From positions 119,248 to 183,247 of the forward strand of contig DASXML010000086.1 in assembly GCA_036495715.1 (NCBI GenBank): a DNA stretch of 64,000 nt. The letters run 5' to 3'. The position numbers and the translations under genes were made by a program. This document shows positions 8,064 through 18,046 of this stretch, one piece after another (the first letter of the stretch is position 1; each line of letters starts with the position of its first letter). The notes under the pieces were generated by a model. That model was not told where the DNA came from. It saw only the letters and a program-made list of their open reading frames with translations, and did not search any database. The stretch is from Scandinavium sp036495715. Lineage in GTDB: Bacteria; Pseudomonadota; Gammaproteobacteria; Enterobacterales; Enterobacteriaceae.

Positions 8064-8400
8064 TTTGACCATCCGGTAAGATTAAGTTAATTCCATGAAG
8101 CCTATATTTATTTTAATCATATCTGCGATGGTTTTGTCTTAAAAATAAAAATGAACAGGTGTTTTTATTTTTAATGAAAAGGGGTCTTCATTTTACGGAT
8201 GAAGACGATAGACCAGTGGTTTTTGTGGGATTGCTGATGAATCATAGGGTTAGGAATGCGCGTGGAACTGTCTGAAAAAGTAAAAAATAAAGTTGCTTGA
8301 ACGATTCACCTTTTTTTAACGCAGCGTAATTATGGCAGGATAATTAACGACGCCAGTGATGCTTCTGGCACTTTTCTTAATTTATGAAAGGATTGTTTCG
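8064..8400. promoter_or_regulatory. ppsR-ppsA divergent regulatory region
   Basis: AT-rich intergenic region of 337 bases with no coding potential I can support. It must carry the promoters of both divergent genes. The clearest element is the Cra site at 8297-8310. Confidence 0.6.
8297..8310 (-). promoter_or_regulatory. Cra (FruR) binding site of ppsA
   Basis: Read on the minus strand, GGTGAATCGTTCAA fits the Cra consensus RSTGAAWCSNTHHW at every position. It lies about 90 bases before ppsA, where Cra is known to activate gluconeogenic ppsA in E. coli. Confidence 0.8.
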
Positions 8401-10770
8401 ATGTCTGACAATGCTCTGGTGCTTTGGTACAACCAACTCGGCATGAATGATGTAGACACCGTTGGGGGTAAAAATGCCTCCCTGGGGGAAATGATTACGA
8501 ATCTGTCCGATTTGGGCGTTTCGGTGCCCAACGGGTTTGCTACGACGGCAGAGGCTTTCAATCAGTTTCTCGACCAGAGTGGCGTAAATCAGCGTATTTA
8601 TCAGTTGCTGGACGAAACCGACATTGACGACGTCACGGTGCTGGCGAAAGCCGGTGCGCAAATCCGTCAATGGATAATCGACACACCTTTTACCCCAGAA
8701 CTGGAACAAGCCATTCATCAGGCTTATAACCAGCTCTCTGCTGACGATGCCGATGCGTCATTCGCCGTGCGTTCTTCCGCAACCGCCGAAGATATGCCGG
8801 ATGCCTCTTTTGCCGGGCAGCAGGAAACCTTCCTCAACGTGCAGGGGTACGACGCCGTACTGGTGGCGGTGAAGCATGTGTTTGCGTCACTGTTCAATGA
8901 CCGCGCGATTTCCTACCGTGTGCATCAGGGCTACGACCACCGTGGCGTGGCGCTTTCTGCGGGCGTACAGCGAATGGTGCGTTCCGATCTGGCCTCTGCC
9001 GGGGTGATGTTCTCCATCGATACCGAATCCGGTTTTGACCAGGTGGTATTTATCACGTCCGCATTTGGCCTTGGCGAAATGGTGGTGCAGGGCGCGGTCA
9101 ACCCGGACGAATTCTACGTGCACAAACCGACGCTGGCGAAAGAACTGCCGGCGATTGTGCGCCGCACCATGGGCTCGAAAAAAATCCGCATGGTTTATGC
9201 CCCAACGCAAGAACACGGCAAACAGGTGCGTATCGAAGACGTGCCGCAGGCTGAGCGCGACCGCTTCTCGTTGACCGACGAAGAAGTGCAGGAGCTGGCG
9301 AAACAGGCCGTGCAGATTGAAAAACACTATGGTCGTCCGATGGACATTGAGTGGGCGAAAGACGGGCACACCGGCAAACTGTTTATCGTGCAGGCGCGCC
9401 CGGAAACCGTGCGTTCGCGTGGCCAGGTGATGGAGCGTTATACGCTGCATTCACAGGGCAAAATTATCGCCGAAGGCCGTGCTATCGGTCAGCGTATAGG
9501 CGCAGGTCCGGTGAAAGTCATTCACGACATCAGCGAAATGAACCGCATCCAGCCAGGCGACGTGCTGGTGACTGACATGACCGACCCGGATTGGGAACCG
9601 ATCATGAAAAAGGCGGCCGCGATTGTCACCAACCGTGGCGGGCGTACCTGTCACGCGGCGATCATCGCGCGTGAACTGGGGATCCCGGCGGTAGTCGGCT
9701 GCGGTGACGCCACTGAGCGCATGAAGGATGACGAGAAAGTCACCGTGTCCTGTGCCGAAGGCGACACCGGCTATGTGTATGCCGATATGCTTGATTTCAG
9801 CGTGAAAAGTTCCAGCGTCGATACCATGCCGGACCTGCCGCTGAAAATCATGATGAACGTCGGCAACCCGGATCGCGCGTTTGATTTTGCCTGTTTGCCG
9901 AACGAAGGCGTAGGCCTGGCGCGTCTGGAATTCATCATCAATCGCATGATTGGCGTGCACCCGCGTGCGCTGCTGGAGTTTGATGACCAGGACGCGAAGC
10001 TGCAAAACGAAATCCGCGAAATGATGAAGGGCTACGACTCGCCGAAAGAGTTCTACGTCGGTCGCCTGACGGAAGGGATCGCCACGCTTGGCGCGGCGTT
10101 TTATCCGAAGCGTGTGATTGTGCGCCTTTCAGACTTTAAATCGAACGAATACGCCAACCTCGTAGGTGGCGAACGTTACGAGCCAGAGGAAGAGAACCCG
10201 ATGTTGGGCTTCCGTGGGGCCGGGCGTTACGTGGCAGATAGCTTCCGTGATTGTTTCGCGCTGGAGTGCGATGCGGTGAAACGCGTGCGTAACGAAATGG
10301 GTCTCACCAACGTCGAAATCATGATCCCGTTTGTGCGCACCGTCGACCAGGCGAAAGCGGTGATTGATGAACTGGCGCGCCAGGGGCTGAAACGCGGCGA
10401 AAATGGCCTCAAAATCATCATGATGTGCGAGATCCCGTCCAATGCCCTGTTGGCAGAACAGTTCCTCGAACACTTTGATGGTTTCTCAATCGGCTCCAAC
10501 GATATGACACAGCTGACGCTCGGCCTCGACCGTGACTCTGGCGTGGTGTCTGAGCTGTTTGATGAACGTAACGACGCGGTGAAAGCGCTGCTGTCGATGT
10601 CGATTCGCGCGGCGAAGAAGCAGGGGAAATATGTGGGCATCTGTGGGCAAGGCCCGTCCGATCATGCCGACTTTGCGGCATGGCTGATGGAAGAGGGGAT
10701 CGACAGCCTGTCGCTAAACCCGGATACCGTGGTGCAGACCTGGTTAGGTCTCGCCGAACTGCGTAAATAA
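8401..10770 (+). CDS. ppsA: PpsA, phosphoenolpyruvate synthase
   Basis: Converts pyruvate, ATP and water to PEP, AMP and phosphate for growth on C3 compounds; 789 residues. Domain order is the N-terminal ATP-grasp domain (GGKNASLGEM near the start), the central phosphohistidine domain with catalytic His418 in GGRTCHAAIIAREL, and the C-terminal PEP/pyruvate barrel (GSNDMTQLTLGLDRD). ATG 8401 (MSDNALVLW) is chosen by family length and a GAAAGGA ribosome-binding site; upstream in-frame ATGs lie in the leader. PpsR next door regulates it. Confidence 0.97.
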   Translation: MSDNALVLWYNQLGMNDVDTVGGKNASLGEMITNLSDLGVSVPNGFATTAEAFNQFLDQSGVNQRIYQLLDETDIDDVTVLAKAGAQIRQWIIDTPFTPELEQAIHQAYNQLSADDADASFAVRSSATAEDMPDASFAGQQETFLNVQGYDAVLVAVKHVFASLFNDRAISYRVHQGYDHRGVALSAGVQRMVRSDLASAGVMFSIDTESGFDQVVFITSAFGLGEMVVQGAVNPDEFYVHKPTLAKELPAIVRRTMGSKKIRMVYAPTQEHGKQVRIEDVPQAERDRFSLTDEEVQELAKQAVQIEKHYGRPMDIEWAKDGHTGKLFIVQARPETVRSRGQVMERYTLHSQGKIIAEGRAIGQRIGAGPVKVIHDISEMNRIQPGDVLVTDMTDPDWEPIMKKAAAIVTNRGGRTCHAAIIARELGIPAVVGCGDATERMKDDEKVTVSCAEGDTGYVYADMLDFSVKSSSVDTMPDLPLKIMMNVGNPDRAFDFACLPNEGVGLARLEFIINRMIGVHPRALLEFDDQDAKLQNEIREMMKGYDSPKEFYVGRLTEGIATLGAAFYPKRVIVRLSDFKSNEYANLVGGERYEPEEENPMLGFRGAGRYVADSFRDCFALECDAVKRVRNEMGLTNVEIMIPFVRTVDQAKAVIDELARQGLKRGENGLKIIMMCEIPSNALLAEQFLEHFDGFSIGSNDMTQLTLGLDRDSGVVSELFDERNDAVKALLSMSIRAAKKQGKYVGICGQGPSDHADFAAWLMEEGIDSLSLNPDTVVQTWLGLAELRK

Positions 10771-10780
10771 TTAAGCCAAT

Positions 10781-10817
10781 AAAGCCCCGGTCGTTGATAT
10801 GACGACCGGGGCTTTTT
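10781..10817 (+). terminator. Terminator after ppsA
   Basis: The hairpin AAAGCCCCGGTCGT/ACGACCGGGGCTTTTTT begins 10 bases after the ppsA stop, with a long GC-rich stem and a T run. Confidence 0.93.
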
Positions 10818-10965
10818 TGTGCGTTACATGCTTTCCCGAGCCGCTTCACAGAATTGAAATAAAACGAAAAAACGTAACTTCGCTGTGAATTACAACAATT
10901 GTCGCCCTTCGCCCACTTCTGAATACTCAACCTCAGCTGATTGCACCTTAACTGAGGGGAAGTTG

Positions 10966-13341
10966 ATGACCGCACTGTATAAAGATGCTCGCCGTCCTGT
11001 CGCCGAACGCGTGGCCGATTTGCTGGCACGTATGACGCCGGAAGAGAAATTTGCCCAGATGCATGCCTATTGGCTGGTGTTGAATGAAAACGGCGATCAC
11101 CGTGAACGCAGCGATATGAGCGATGAATTTTCGGGCGTATCGGCGCAGGCGTCGCTCATTGAACGCCTGTTACTCGGCGTAGGGCAAATTACGCGCCCGC
11201 TCGGCACGCATATTGTCGATGCGAAAACCGGTGTGCGGGCGGCTAATCGCCTGCAAAAAATGTTGATGGAAGAGACTCGTCTCGGTGTTCCGGCGCTGTT
11301 TCATGAAGAGTGTCTGGTCGGGTTATTGTGCAAAGACGCGACGCTTTTCCCATCCTCGCTTAACTACGGTTCAACGTGGGATCCTGACCTTATTCGCCAT
11401 GCTGCCGAATGCATCGGTGAAGAAGCGCGGGCCACAGGCTGCCATCAGGGGCTGGCACCGGTACTGGATGTGTCTCGCGATGTGCGCTGGGGAAGAACAG
11501 AAGAAACGTTCGGCGAGGACCCGTGGCTGGTGGGTGTAATGGCCTGTGCATATGTCGAGGGTTTACAGGGCGAAAAACGTGATCTGTTGGCGACACTCAA
11601 ACATTATGTCGGGCACTCATTCAGCGAAGGCGCGCGCAATCATGCGCCCGTACATCTCGGTTTTTGTGAACTCAACGACACCTTCCTGCTGCCGTTTGAA
11701 ATGGCGGTCAAATTGGCGAATGCCGGGTCTGTGATGCCGGCTTATCACGATATTGATAATCAACCGGGCCACAGCGATGCGTTCCTGATGACCGATATTC
11801 TGCGTGAACAGTGGGGCTTCGACGGCATTATCATTGCCGATTACGGCGGAATAAGTCTGCTGCATCAGCATCACGGCGTATCGCAGGATGCCGCTGAATC
11901 GGCGGCGCTGGCTTTCAATGCCGGGTTAGACGTTGAACTGCCGAAGGATGATTGTGCGCGCCATCTGGCCGAGGCCATCGAAAGTGGATTAATGTCCATG
12001 GGCAAAATTGACGAAATTGTGGCGCGAACGCTGACGGAAAAATTCCGCCTTGGATTGTTTGACAAGCCGTATACCGATGAAAACGCGATTGAGCTACAGA
12101 GTGCGAAAACGCGTCAGGCGGCGCGAGACGTGGCAACCCGCTCAATGACGCTGCTGGAAAACAACGGCGTTCTGCCGTTGCAGGGCAAACCCCGCGTGGC
12201 GGTCATCGGCCCAGCGGCTGACGATCCGCTGGCGCTGCTTAGCGGTTACAGCTTCCCGGTGCATCTGATTATCAGCGACATGCTGGAACAAACCTCGCAG
12301 GTCACCACGCCGCTTGATGCGCTGCGTCAGAGGCTGGGCGAGCAACATGTTCGCTACGCCAAAGGTTGCCATATTATTGAACAGCGCTCAGCGGGCGCGC
12401 CGGTGTTCCCCGGGGACAGCAGCGGAAAACCTGTCCAGCACTCTCCGGTTTCTCTGGATACGTCGCTCATCCCCGAAGCGCTGCGCGTGGCGCAGGACAG
12501 TGATGTGGTTGTCGCCTGTGTCGGTGATTTGGCCGGGTTGTTCCAGAGTGGCACTGTGGGAGAAGGCTCTGATACTGATTCGTTGAATTTACCGGGAATA
12601 CAGCAACAGCTTTTAGTCGCACTGGTGGCGACCGGAAAACCGGTAATTGTGGTGATGACCGGTGGTCGGCCGTACAACCTGCAAGGGTTGGAAGATAGTG
12701 TTGCCGCGCTATTGATGGCGTGGGCGCCAGGCCAGGAAGGCGGTTGGGCTATCGCCGATGTACTGACGGGCAAGGCTGAGCCGCAAGGACGGCTGGTGGT
12801 CAGCGTGCCGAAAAGCGCGGGCGCGATGCCGTATTACTACAACCATAAACTGAAAAGCGGCGGTACACCGTTTGCTTTTCATTTTGGCAGTCGCTACCCG
12901 TTCGGTTACGGAAAAGGCTGGACAACGTTCCACTGGAGCGAGCCTGAGCTGTTAACGCCGGAGGTGGCGATAGACGGTGAAATTTCCGTGCAAGTCCGGC
13001 TCACCAACACCGGCGAGCGCAGCGGCAGTGAAGTCGTGCAGCTGTATGTTCGTGATAAAGTGGCATCGATGGTGCGCCCAATCAAAGAACTGAAAGCTTT
13101 CCAGCGTGTGAGGCTAGTCCCAGGCGAATCAGCCACGCTGACGTTCCATGTCCCCGTCGATATGCTGAATTTCACCGATCGCCGTGGTAAACGCATCGTC
13201 GAACCGGGTGAATTTGAGCTGATGATCGGATGTTCTTCGGCAGATATTCATGGGACGGTGACGGCAAACGTCATTGGCGTCGCGCGGGAATTGCCGAAGC
13301 ACTGGCAGATGATGAGCCGCTGTGAAGTAAAAAAAGGTTAA
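10966..13341 (+). CDS. Glycoside hydrolase family 3 beta-glycosidase
   Basis: GH3 enzyme of 791 residues, probably a cytoplasmic beta-glucosidase or beta-xylosidase because no signal peptide is present. The (beta/alpha)8 domain covers about the first 350 residues, with the predicted catalytic nucleophile Asp292 in GIIIADYGG. The alpha/beta sandwich follows (GDLAGLFQSGTVGEGSDTD), and a fibronectin-III-like C-terminal domain with VQLYVRDKVAS closes it. GAGGGGA lies five bases before the chosen ATG. The gene is flanked by core genes (ppsA, rprA) but absent from K-12 at this site, so it looks like an accessory insertion. No sugar transporter accompanies it, and the exact substrate cannot be told. 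Confidence 0.88.
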   Translation: MTALYKDARRPVAERVADLLARMTPEEKFAQMHAYWLVLNENGDHRERSDMSDEFSGVSAQASLIERLLLGVGQITRPLGTHIVDAKTGVRAANRLQKMLMEETRLGVPALFHEECLVGLLCKDATLFPSSLNYGSTWDPDLIRHAAECIGEEARATGCHQGLAPVLDVSRDVRWGRTEETFGEDPWLVGVMACAYVEGLQGEKRDLLATLKHYVGHSFSEGARNHAPVHLGFCELNDTFLLPFEMAVKLANAGSVMPAYHDIDNQPGHSDAFLMTDILREQWGFDGIIIADYGGISLLHQHHGVSQDAAESAALAFNAGLDVELPKDDCARHLAEAIESGLMSMGKIDEIVARTLTEKFRLGLFDKPYTDENAIELQSAKTRQAARDVATRSMTLLENNGVLPLQGKPRVAVIGPAADDPLALLSGYSFPVHLIISDMLEQTSQVTTPLDALRQRLGEQHVRYAKGCHIIEQRSAGAPVFPGDSSGKPVQHSPVSLDTSLIPEALRVAQDSDVVVACVGDLAGLFQSGTVGEGSDTDSLNLPGIQQQLLVALVATGKPVIVVMTGGRPYNLQGLEDSVAALLMAWAPGQEGGWAIADVLTGKAEPQGRLVVSVPKSAGAMPYYYNHKLKSGGTPFAFHFGSRYPFGYGKGWTTFHWSEPELLTPEVAIDGEISVQVRLTNTGERSGSEVVQLYVRDKVASMVRPIKELKAFQRVRLVPGESATLTFHVPVDMLNFTDRRGKRIVEPGEFELMIGCSSADIHGTVTANVIGVARELPKHWQMMSRCEVKKG

Positions 13342-13445
13342 AAAAAAGCCCATCGTGGGAGATGGGCAAAGACTACACACAGCAATTCGTTGTTTCACTC
13401 AGGGGATTTCCATGCTTATAAATCAAGGTGTTGATCTATAACCGT
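13341..13445 (-). ncRNA. rprA: RprA small regulatory RNA
   Basis: About 105 nucleotides on the minus strand. The 5' part begins ACGGTTATAGATCAAC, the middle contains GGAAATCCCCTGAGTGAA, and it ends in the terminator hairpin GCCCATCTCCCACGATGGGC followed by T's, all as I recall for E. coli RprA. RprA is an Hfq-dependent sRNA that activates rpoS translation, among other targets. Its place upstream of ydiK in the same orientation agrees. Its 3' end touches the stop codon of the convergent GH3 gene. Confidence 0.9.
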
Positions 13446-13451
13446 GAGCTA

Positions 13452-13485
13452 ATAGTAGGCATGGAGAATTTTTGCGTCGATCAGA
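13452..13485 (-). promoter_or_regulatory. rprA promoter with RcsB-type site
   Basis: On the minus strand TACTAT (13452-13457) is a -10 element seven bases before the RprA 5' end. Upstream lies a segment reading AAGACCAATCTGATCG, similar to the RcsB-dependent activation site of E. coli rprA (recalled, not computed). Confidence 0.65.
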
Positions 13486-13603
13486 TTGGTCTTAATCGTT
13501 AAAAAAACGTAAAGGTTTTGCGAGGCGGAGCAGCGGGTTGTTGACGATTCAGAGCGAAAATGCAGCGCATGAGTGGAATAACGATAAATAATGCTTATGT
13601 ATT

Positions 13604-13632
13604 AGGCCCGGAGCAGGAATGCTTCCGGGCCT
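13604..13632 (-). terminator. Hairpin after ydiK
   Basis: A near-perfect inverted repeat, AGGCCCGGAagca/tgctCCGGGCCT, lies eight bases beyond the ydiK stop. No T run follows on the minus strand, so it may protect the mRNA end rather than terminate strongly. Confidence 0.5.
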
Positions 13633-13639
13633 GTGATCA

Positions 13640-14764
13640 TCAGTTGTCGAGCTTCTCGTGGCTAGCTTCTAATACCTCGAGTTCTTCAAGCACTTCTTCA
13701 GGATCGTCTGATGGTGGCGGCACTTCACGTACCCAGGCATCAAACAGACGCCAGGAGACGGCCAGCAGCACTGGGCCAATGAACAGGCCAATCATGCCGA
13801 AGGCAATCAGACCGCCGATAACGCCGGTCAGAATCAGCACCATTGGCAGGTCGGCACCCATGCGAATCAGCATCGGACGGATAAAGTTATCCATGGTGCC
13901 CACCACACAGCTCCACACCAGCAGCACGGTGCCCCAGGTCGTGTCGCCGGTCCAGTACAGCCAGATAATGGAAGGGATCAGCACCACCAACGGACCCAGT
14001 TGCACCAGGCAGGAGAAGATCATCACCACGGTCAACAGCGTGGCGTAAGGCACACCAGAAATGGCCAGGCCAATACCGCCCAGAATCGCCTGTACCAGCG
14101 CCGTCACCACGACGCCAAGGGCAACCGCACGGATGGCCTGACCAGCAAGCAGCACAGCGGCATCGCCGCGTTTTGCCGCCAAACGGGTGGCAAAATAACG
14201 TACGCCATGGGCGACTTTTTCACCCTGCCAGTACAGCAGGGCGCTGAACATCAGCATCAGGCCGCAATGCATCAGGAAGCGACCAATGTGTGCCGCCTGA
14301 CCGACAAACCAGGTGGTAGTGGTGCCGATATAAGGACGCACTTTTGCCATAATCGCGCTGCCGCCCATGTCCAGCAGGCTGTGCCAGCCGGAGTACAGCT
14401 TTGCACCAACCAGCGGGATATGATTCAGCCAGGTGAAATCGGGAAGCGCAATGTTGCCCGTTGTTATGGCATGAACCAGCGGCACACTGCCATCCATCAG
14501 ACTGTTAATCAGCAGCGCAATCGGGATAACGAACAACAAAAACAGCAGCAGTGTCATCGCCAGCACCGCCAGCGATCGGCGACCAAACAGCAGGCGCTGG
14601 AGCTTAATCAAAATCGGCCAGGTGGCGATAACAATCGTTGCGGCCCACGCAAAGCCGAGAACGAAGGGTTGAACTATCCACAAGCACGCCACGATCATGA
14701 GGCTTAAAAACAGCACCGATAGCAGGATCTGCGGTATGTCACGGGGCCGATGAAGGGTTGTCAT
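13640..14764 (-). CDS. ydiK: YdiK, AI-2E family membrane transporter
   Basis: Inner-membrane protein of 374 residues in the AI-2E/PerM family, with about eight hydrophobic segments and family blocks such as YIGTTTTWFVGQAAHIGRF, VQLGPLVVLIPSI and IGLFIGPVLLAVSWRLF. The acidic C-terminus (EEVLEELEVLEASHEK) is cytosolic. The transported substrate is unknown; relatives export autoinducer-2 or act as Na+/H+ antiporters. The start at 14764 (MTTLHRPRD) is chosen by similarity and an AAAGGTAC ribosome-binding site. Divergent from ydiJ across 225 bases. Confidence 0.9.
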   Translation of the reverse strand: MTTLHRPRDIPQILLSVLFLSLMIVACLWIVQPFVLGFAWAATIVIATWPILIKLQRLLFGRRSLAVLAMTLLLFLLFVIPIALLINSLMDGSVPLVHAITTGNIALPDFTWLNHIPLVGAKLYSGWHSLLDMGGSAIMAKVRPYIGTTTTWFVGQAAHIGRFLMHCGLMLMFSALLYWQGEKVAHGVRYFATRLAAKRGDAAVLLAGQAIRAVALGVVVTALVQAILGGIGLAISGVPYATLLTVVMIFSCLVQLGPLVVLIPSIIWLYWTGDTTWGTVLLVWSCVVGTMDNFIRPMLIRMGADLPMVLILTGVIGGLIAFGMIGLFIGPVLLAVSWRLFDAWVREVPPPSDDPEEVLEELEVLEASHEKLDN

Positions 14765-14989
14765 AGGTTTAGTACCTTTGTAATTACGCCCAAAGAGGGG
14801 CGCCGATGATAAATCCATTTACTGATAATAATATCAACAATTTCGTGACCATGATCGCCTTGAAATCCGATAAGCGTGTAAGTAAAAAATGTGATACAAC
14901 GAATAGGCTATACGCAAACGATAAAACAGACACAACATAATCGTACATAACACCTCGTCAACAACACAACCTAGTCAGGGTCGAGCGTC

Positions 14990-17900
14990 ATGATCCCACA
15001 AATTTCTCAGGCACCCGGTGTCGTTCAACTGGTGCTGAATTTTTTGCAGGCACTGGAGCAACAAGGCTTTACCGGCGATACCGCCACCCGTTATGCCGAC
15101 AGGCTAACGATGGCGACGGATAACAGTATTTATCAGCTTCTCCCCGATGCTGTTGTTTTCCCTCGTTCAACTGCTGACGTGGCGCTGCTTTCACGCATTG
15201 CCGATGAAGAGCGCTTCCGCACGCTTATCTTTACCCCACGTGGCGGTGGTACAGGCACCAACGGTCAGGCGTTGAATCAGGGCATCATTATTGATATGTC
15301 CCGCCACATGAATCGCATCATCGAAATTAACCCTGAAGAGGGATGGGTGCGCGTCGAGGCGGGGGTTATCAAAGATCAGCTTAATGAATACCTGAAACCT
15401 TACGGCTATTTTTTTGCACCCGAGCTTTCAACCAGTAACCGCGCGACGCTGGGCGGGATGATCAACACCGATGCGTCCGGTCAAGGGTCGTTGGTGTACG
15501 GCAAAACTTCCGATCACATTCTCGGCGTACGCGCCGTGTTACTCGGCGGCGACATTCTGGATACGCAGCCGGTGCCGGTGATGCTGGCGGAAACGCTGGC
15601 GAAAGAACAATCTGCAAGCGGGCGCATTTACCGCACGGTCTATGAGCGCTGCAAAGAAAATCGCCAGCTGATTATCGACAAATTCCCCAAACTCAACCGC
15701 TTCCTGACCGGTTACGATCTGCGTCATGTGTTTAATGATGAGATGACCGAGTTTGACCTGACCCGCGTGTTAACCGGGTCAGAAGGTACGTTAGCGTTCA
15801 TCACCGAAGCGCGGCTGGACATTACGCGTCTGCCGAAAGTGCGCCGTCTGGTGAATGTGAAATATGATTCATTCGATTCGGCCTTGCGCAATGCGCCGTT
15901 TATGGTTGATGCGCGTGCGCTGTCGGTGGAAACCGTCGATTCGAAAGTGCTGAATCTGGCGCGCGAAGATATCGTCTGGCATTCCGTCAATGAACTGATA
16001 ACCGATGTGCCAGACAAAGAGATGCTTGGTCTGAACATCGTAGAGTTTGCTGGTGACGACGAGGCACTGATTGAACGTCAGGTGAGCGCGCTCTGTCAGC
16101 GGCTTGATGCGTTAATTGGCGCAGGTGAGGGCGGCGTGATCGGCTGGCAGTTGTGCAACGAGCTGGATGGCATCGAGCGTATTTATGCGATGCGTAAAAA
16201 AGCGGTTGGCTTGCTCGGTAATGCGAAAGGCGCAGCCAAGCCGATTCCTTTTGCGGAAGACACCTGCGTGCCGCCGGAACATCTGGCGGATTATATCGTT
16301 GAGTTTCGTGCATTACTGGATAGCCATGGTCTAAGTTACGGCATGTTTGGTCACGTCGATGCAGGCGTGTTGCACGTGCGCCCGGCGCTGGACATGTGCG
16401 ACCCACAGCAGGAAATCTTAATGAAGCAGATTTCCGATGACGTTGTAGCGTTGACCGCCAAATACGGCGGCTTGTTGTGGGGCGAACACGGCAAAGGCTT
16501 CCGTGCAGAATACAGTCCGGCATTCTTCGGCGAAACGCTGTATGGCGAACTGCGCAAAGTGAAGGCGGCGTTCGACCCGAATAACCGCCTCAACCCGGGG
16601 AAAATCTGCCCGCCGGAAGGCGTTGACGCACCGATGATGAAAGTCGATGCGGTGAAGCGCGGCAGTTTTGACCGACAAATCCCGATTGCGGTGCGCTCCT
16701 CCTGGCGCGGCGCGATGGAGTGCAACGGCAACGGACTGTGTTTTAACTTCGACGCGAAAAGCCCCATGTGTCCGTCGATGAAAATCACCAGTAATCGAAT
16801 GCACTCGCCGAAAGGGCGCGCCACGCTGGTGCGTGAATGGCTACGTCTGTTGGCCGATCGCGGCGTGGACCCGTTGAAACTGGAAAAAGAGCTACCGGAA
16901 AAACGCGCCAGTTTGCGTTCGCTGATTGAACGGACGCGCAATAGCTGGCATGCCAATAAAGGTGAGTACGATTTCTCGCATGAAGTGAAAGAGGCGATGT
17001 CCGGTTGTCTGGCCTGCAAAGCGTGCTCGACGCAGTGCCCAATCAAAATTGATGTGCCGGAGTTCCGCTCGCGTTTCCTGCAGCTCTATCACACCCGTTA
17101 TTTGCGTCCACTGCGCGATCATGTTGTGGCGACAGTCGAAAGCTATGCGCCGCTGATGGCGCGTGCGCCGAAGACCTTTAACTTTTTCATTAGCCAGCCG
17201 TGGGTGAAAAGCCTGTCGAAAAAGCACATCGGCATGATTGACCTGCCGCTGCTGTCTACGCCGTCACTCCAGCAACAAATGGTTGGGCATCGCTCGGCGA
17301 ATTTGACGCTCGAACAGCTGGAAACGCTCAATCCAGAGCAGAAAGCGAAGATGGTGCTGGTGGTGCAGGATCCGTTCACCAGCTACTACGATGCGCAGGT
17401 GGTGGCGGATTTTGTGCGGCTGGTAGAGCGTCTGGATTATCAACCGGTTGTGCTGCCGTTCTCGCCGAACGGTAAAGCGCAGCACATTAAAGGGTTCCTG
17501 GAACGCTTTGCGAAGACGGCACAGAAAACCGCCGATTTCCTCAATCGCGTAGCGCAACTGGATATGCCCATGGTGGGCGTCGACCCGGCGCTGGTGCTCT
17601 GTTATCGCGACGAATATAAGCAAACGCTCGGCGAAAAACGCGGTGATTTCCAGGTGCAACTGGTGCATGAATGGTTACCGAAAGCACTGGAAAATACTGA
17701 AACGCAGGACGTCAGCGGTGAAGCCTGGTATCTGTTTGGTCACTGCACAGAAGTGACTGCGCTGCCGATGGCACCGAAACAGTGGGCCGCTATTTTCGCG
17801 CGTTTTGGCGCAAAACTGGAAAGCGTCAGCGTCGGCTGTTGCGGCATGGCGGGAACCTACGGCCACGAAGTCAAAAATCACGCCAACTCGCTTGGTATTT

Positions 17901-18046
17901 ACGCATTGTCATGGCAGCAGGCGATGCAGCGTTTGCCGCGTAATCGCTGTCTGGCGACGGGGTATTCATGTCGTAGCCAGGTGAAACGTGTTGAGGGCAG
18001 TGGCGTACGCCATCCGTTGCAAGCCTTACTGGAGATAATGGGATGA
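14990..18046 (+). CDS. ydiJ: YdiJ, FAD-linked oxidase with 4Fe-4S and CCG domains
   Basis: Large cytosolic flavo-iron-sulfur oxidoreductase of 1018 residues. In E. coli the orthologue is reported to oxidise D-2-hydroxyglutarate. The N-terminal FAD-binding PCMH-type domain shows TPRGGGTGTNGQALN (about 80-95) and SGQGSLVYGKTSDH. The FAD-oxidase C-terminal domain contains GHVDAGVLHVRP. The ferredoxin domain has the cluster ligands in GCLACKACSTQCPIK, and the C-terminal CCG domain reads GCCGMAGTYGHE. It overlaps menI by four bases, so translation is coupled. Confidence 0.94.
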   Translation: MIPQISQAPGVVQLVLNFLQALEQQGFTGDTATRYADRLTMATDNSIYQLLPDAVVFPRSTADVALLSRIADEERFRTLIFTPRGGGTGTNGQALNQGIIIDMSRHMNRIIEINPEEGWVRVEAGVIKDQLNEYLKPYGYFFAPELSTSNRATLGGMINTDASGQGSLVYGKTSDHILGVRAVLLGGDILDTQPVPVMLAETLAKEQSASGRIYRTVYERCKENRQLIIDKFPKLNRFLTGYDLRHVFNDEMTEFDLTRVLTGSEGTLAFITEARLDITRLPKVRRLVNVKYDSFDSALRNAPFMVDARALSVETVDSKVLNLAREDIVWHSVNELITDVPDKEMLGLNIVEFAGDDEALIERQVSALCQRLDALIGAGEGGVIGWQLCNELDGIERIYAMRKKAVGLLGNAKGAAKPIPFAEDTCVPPEHLADYIVEFRALLDSHGLSYGMFGHVDAGVLHVRPALDMCDPQQEILMKQISDDVVALTAKYGGLLWGEHGKGFRAEYSPAFFGETLYGELRKVKAAFDPNNRLNPGKICPPEGVDAPMMKVDAVKRGSFDRQIPIAVRSSWRGAMECNGNGLCFNFDAKSPMCPSMKITSNRMHSPKGRATLVREWLRLLADRGVDPLKLEKELPEKRASLRSLIERTRNSWHANKGEYDFSHEVKEAMSGCLACKACSTQCPIKIDVPEFRSRFLQLYHTRYLRPLRDHVVATVESYAPLMARAPKTFNFFISQPWVKSLSKKHIGMIDLPLLSTPSLQQQMVGHRSANLTLEQLETLNPEQKAKMVLVVQDPFTSYYDAQVVADFVRLVERLDYQPVVLPFSPNGKAQHIKGFLERFAKTAQKTADFLNRVAQLDMPMVGVDPALVLCYRDEYKQTLGEKRGDFQVQLVHEWLPKALENTETQDVSGEAWYLFGHCTEVTALPMAPKQWAAIFARFGAKLESVSVGCCGMAGTYGHEVKNHANSLGIYALSWQQAMQRLPRNRCLATGYSCRSQVKRVEGSGVRHPLQALLEIMG

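Noticed and set aside
8887..10005. Long minus-strand open frames opposite ppsA
   Set aside because: Composition (His/Arg-rich) and position fit shadow frames; no start signals.
13560..14707. Plus-strand open frames opposite ydiK
   Set aside because: Antisense to a clear membrane-protein gene; products rich in Gln/His/Ser without family features.
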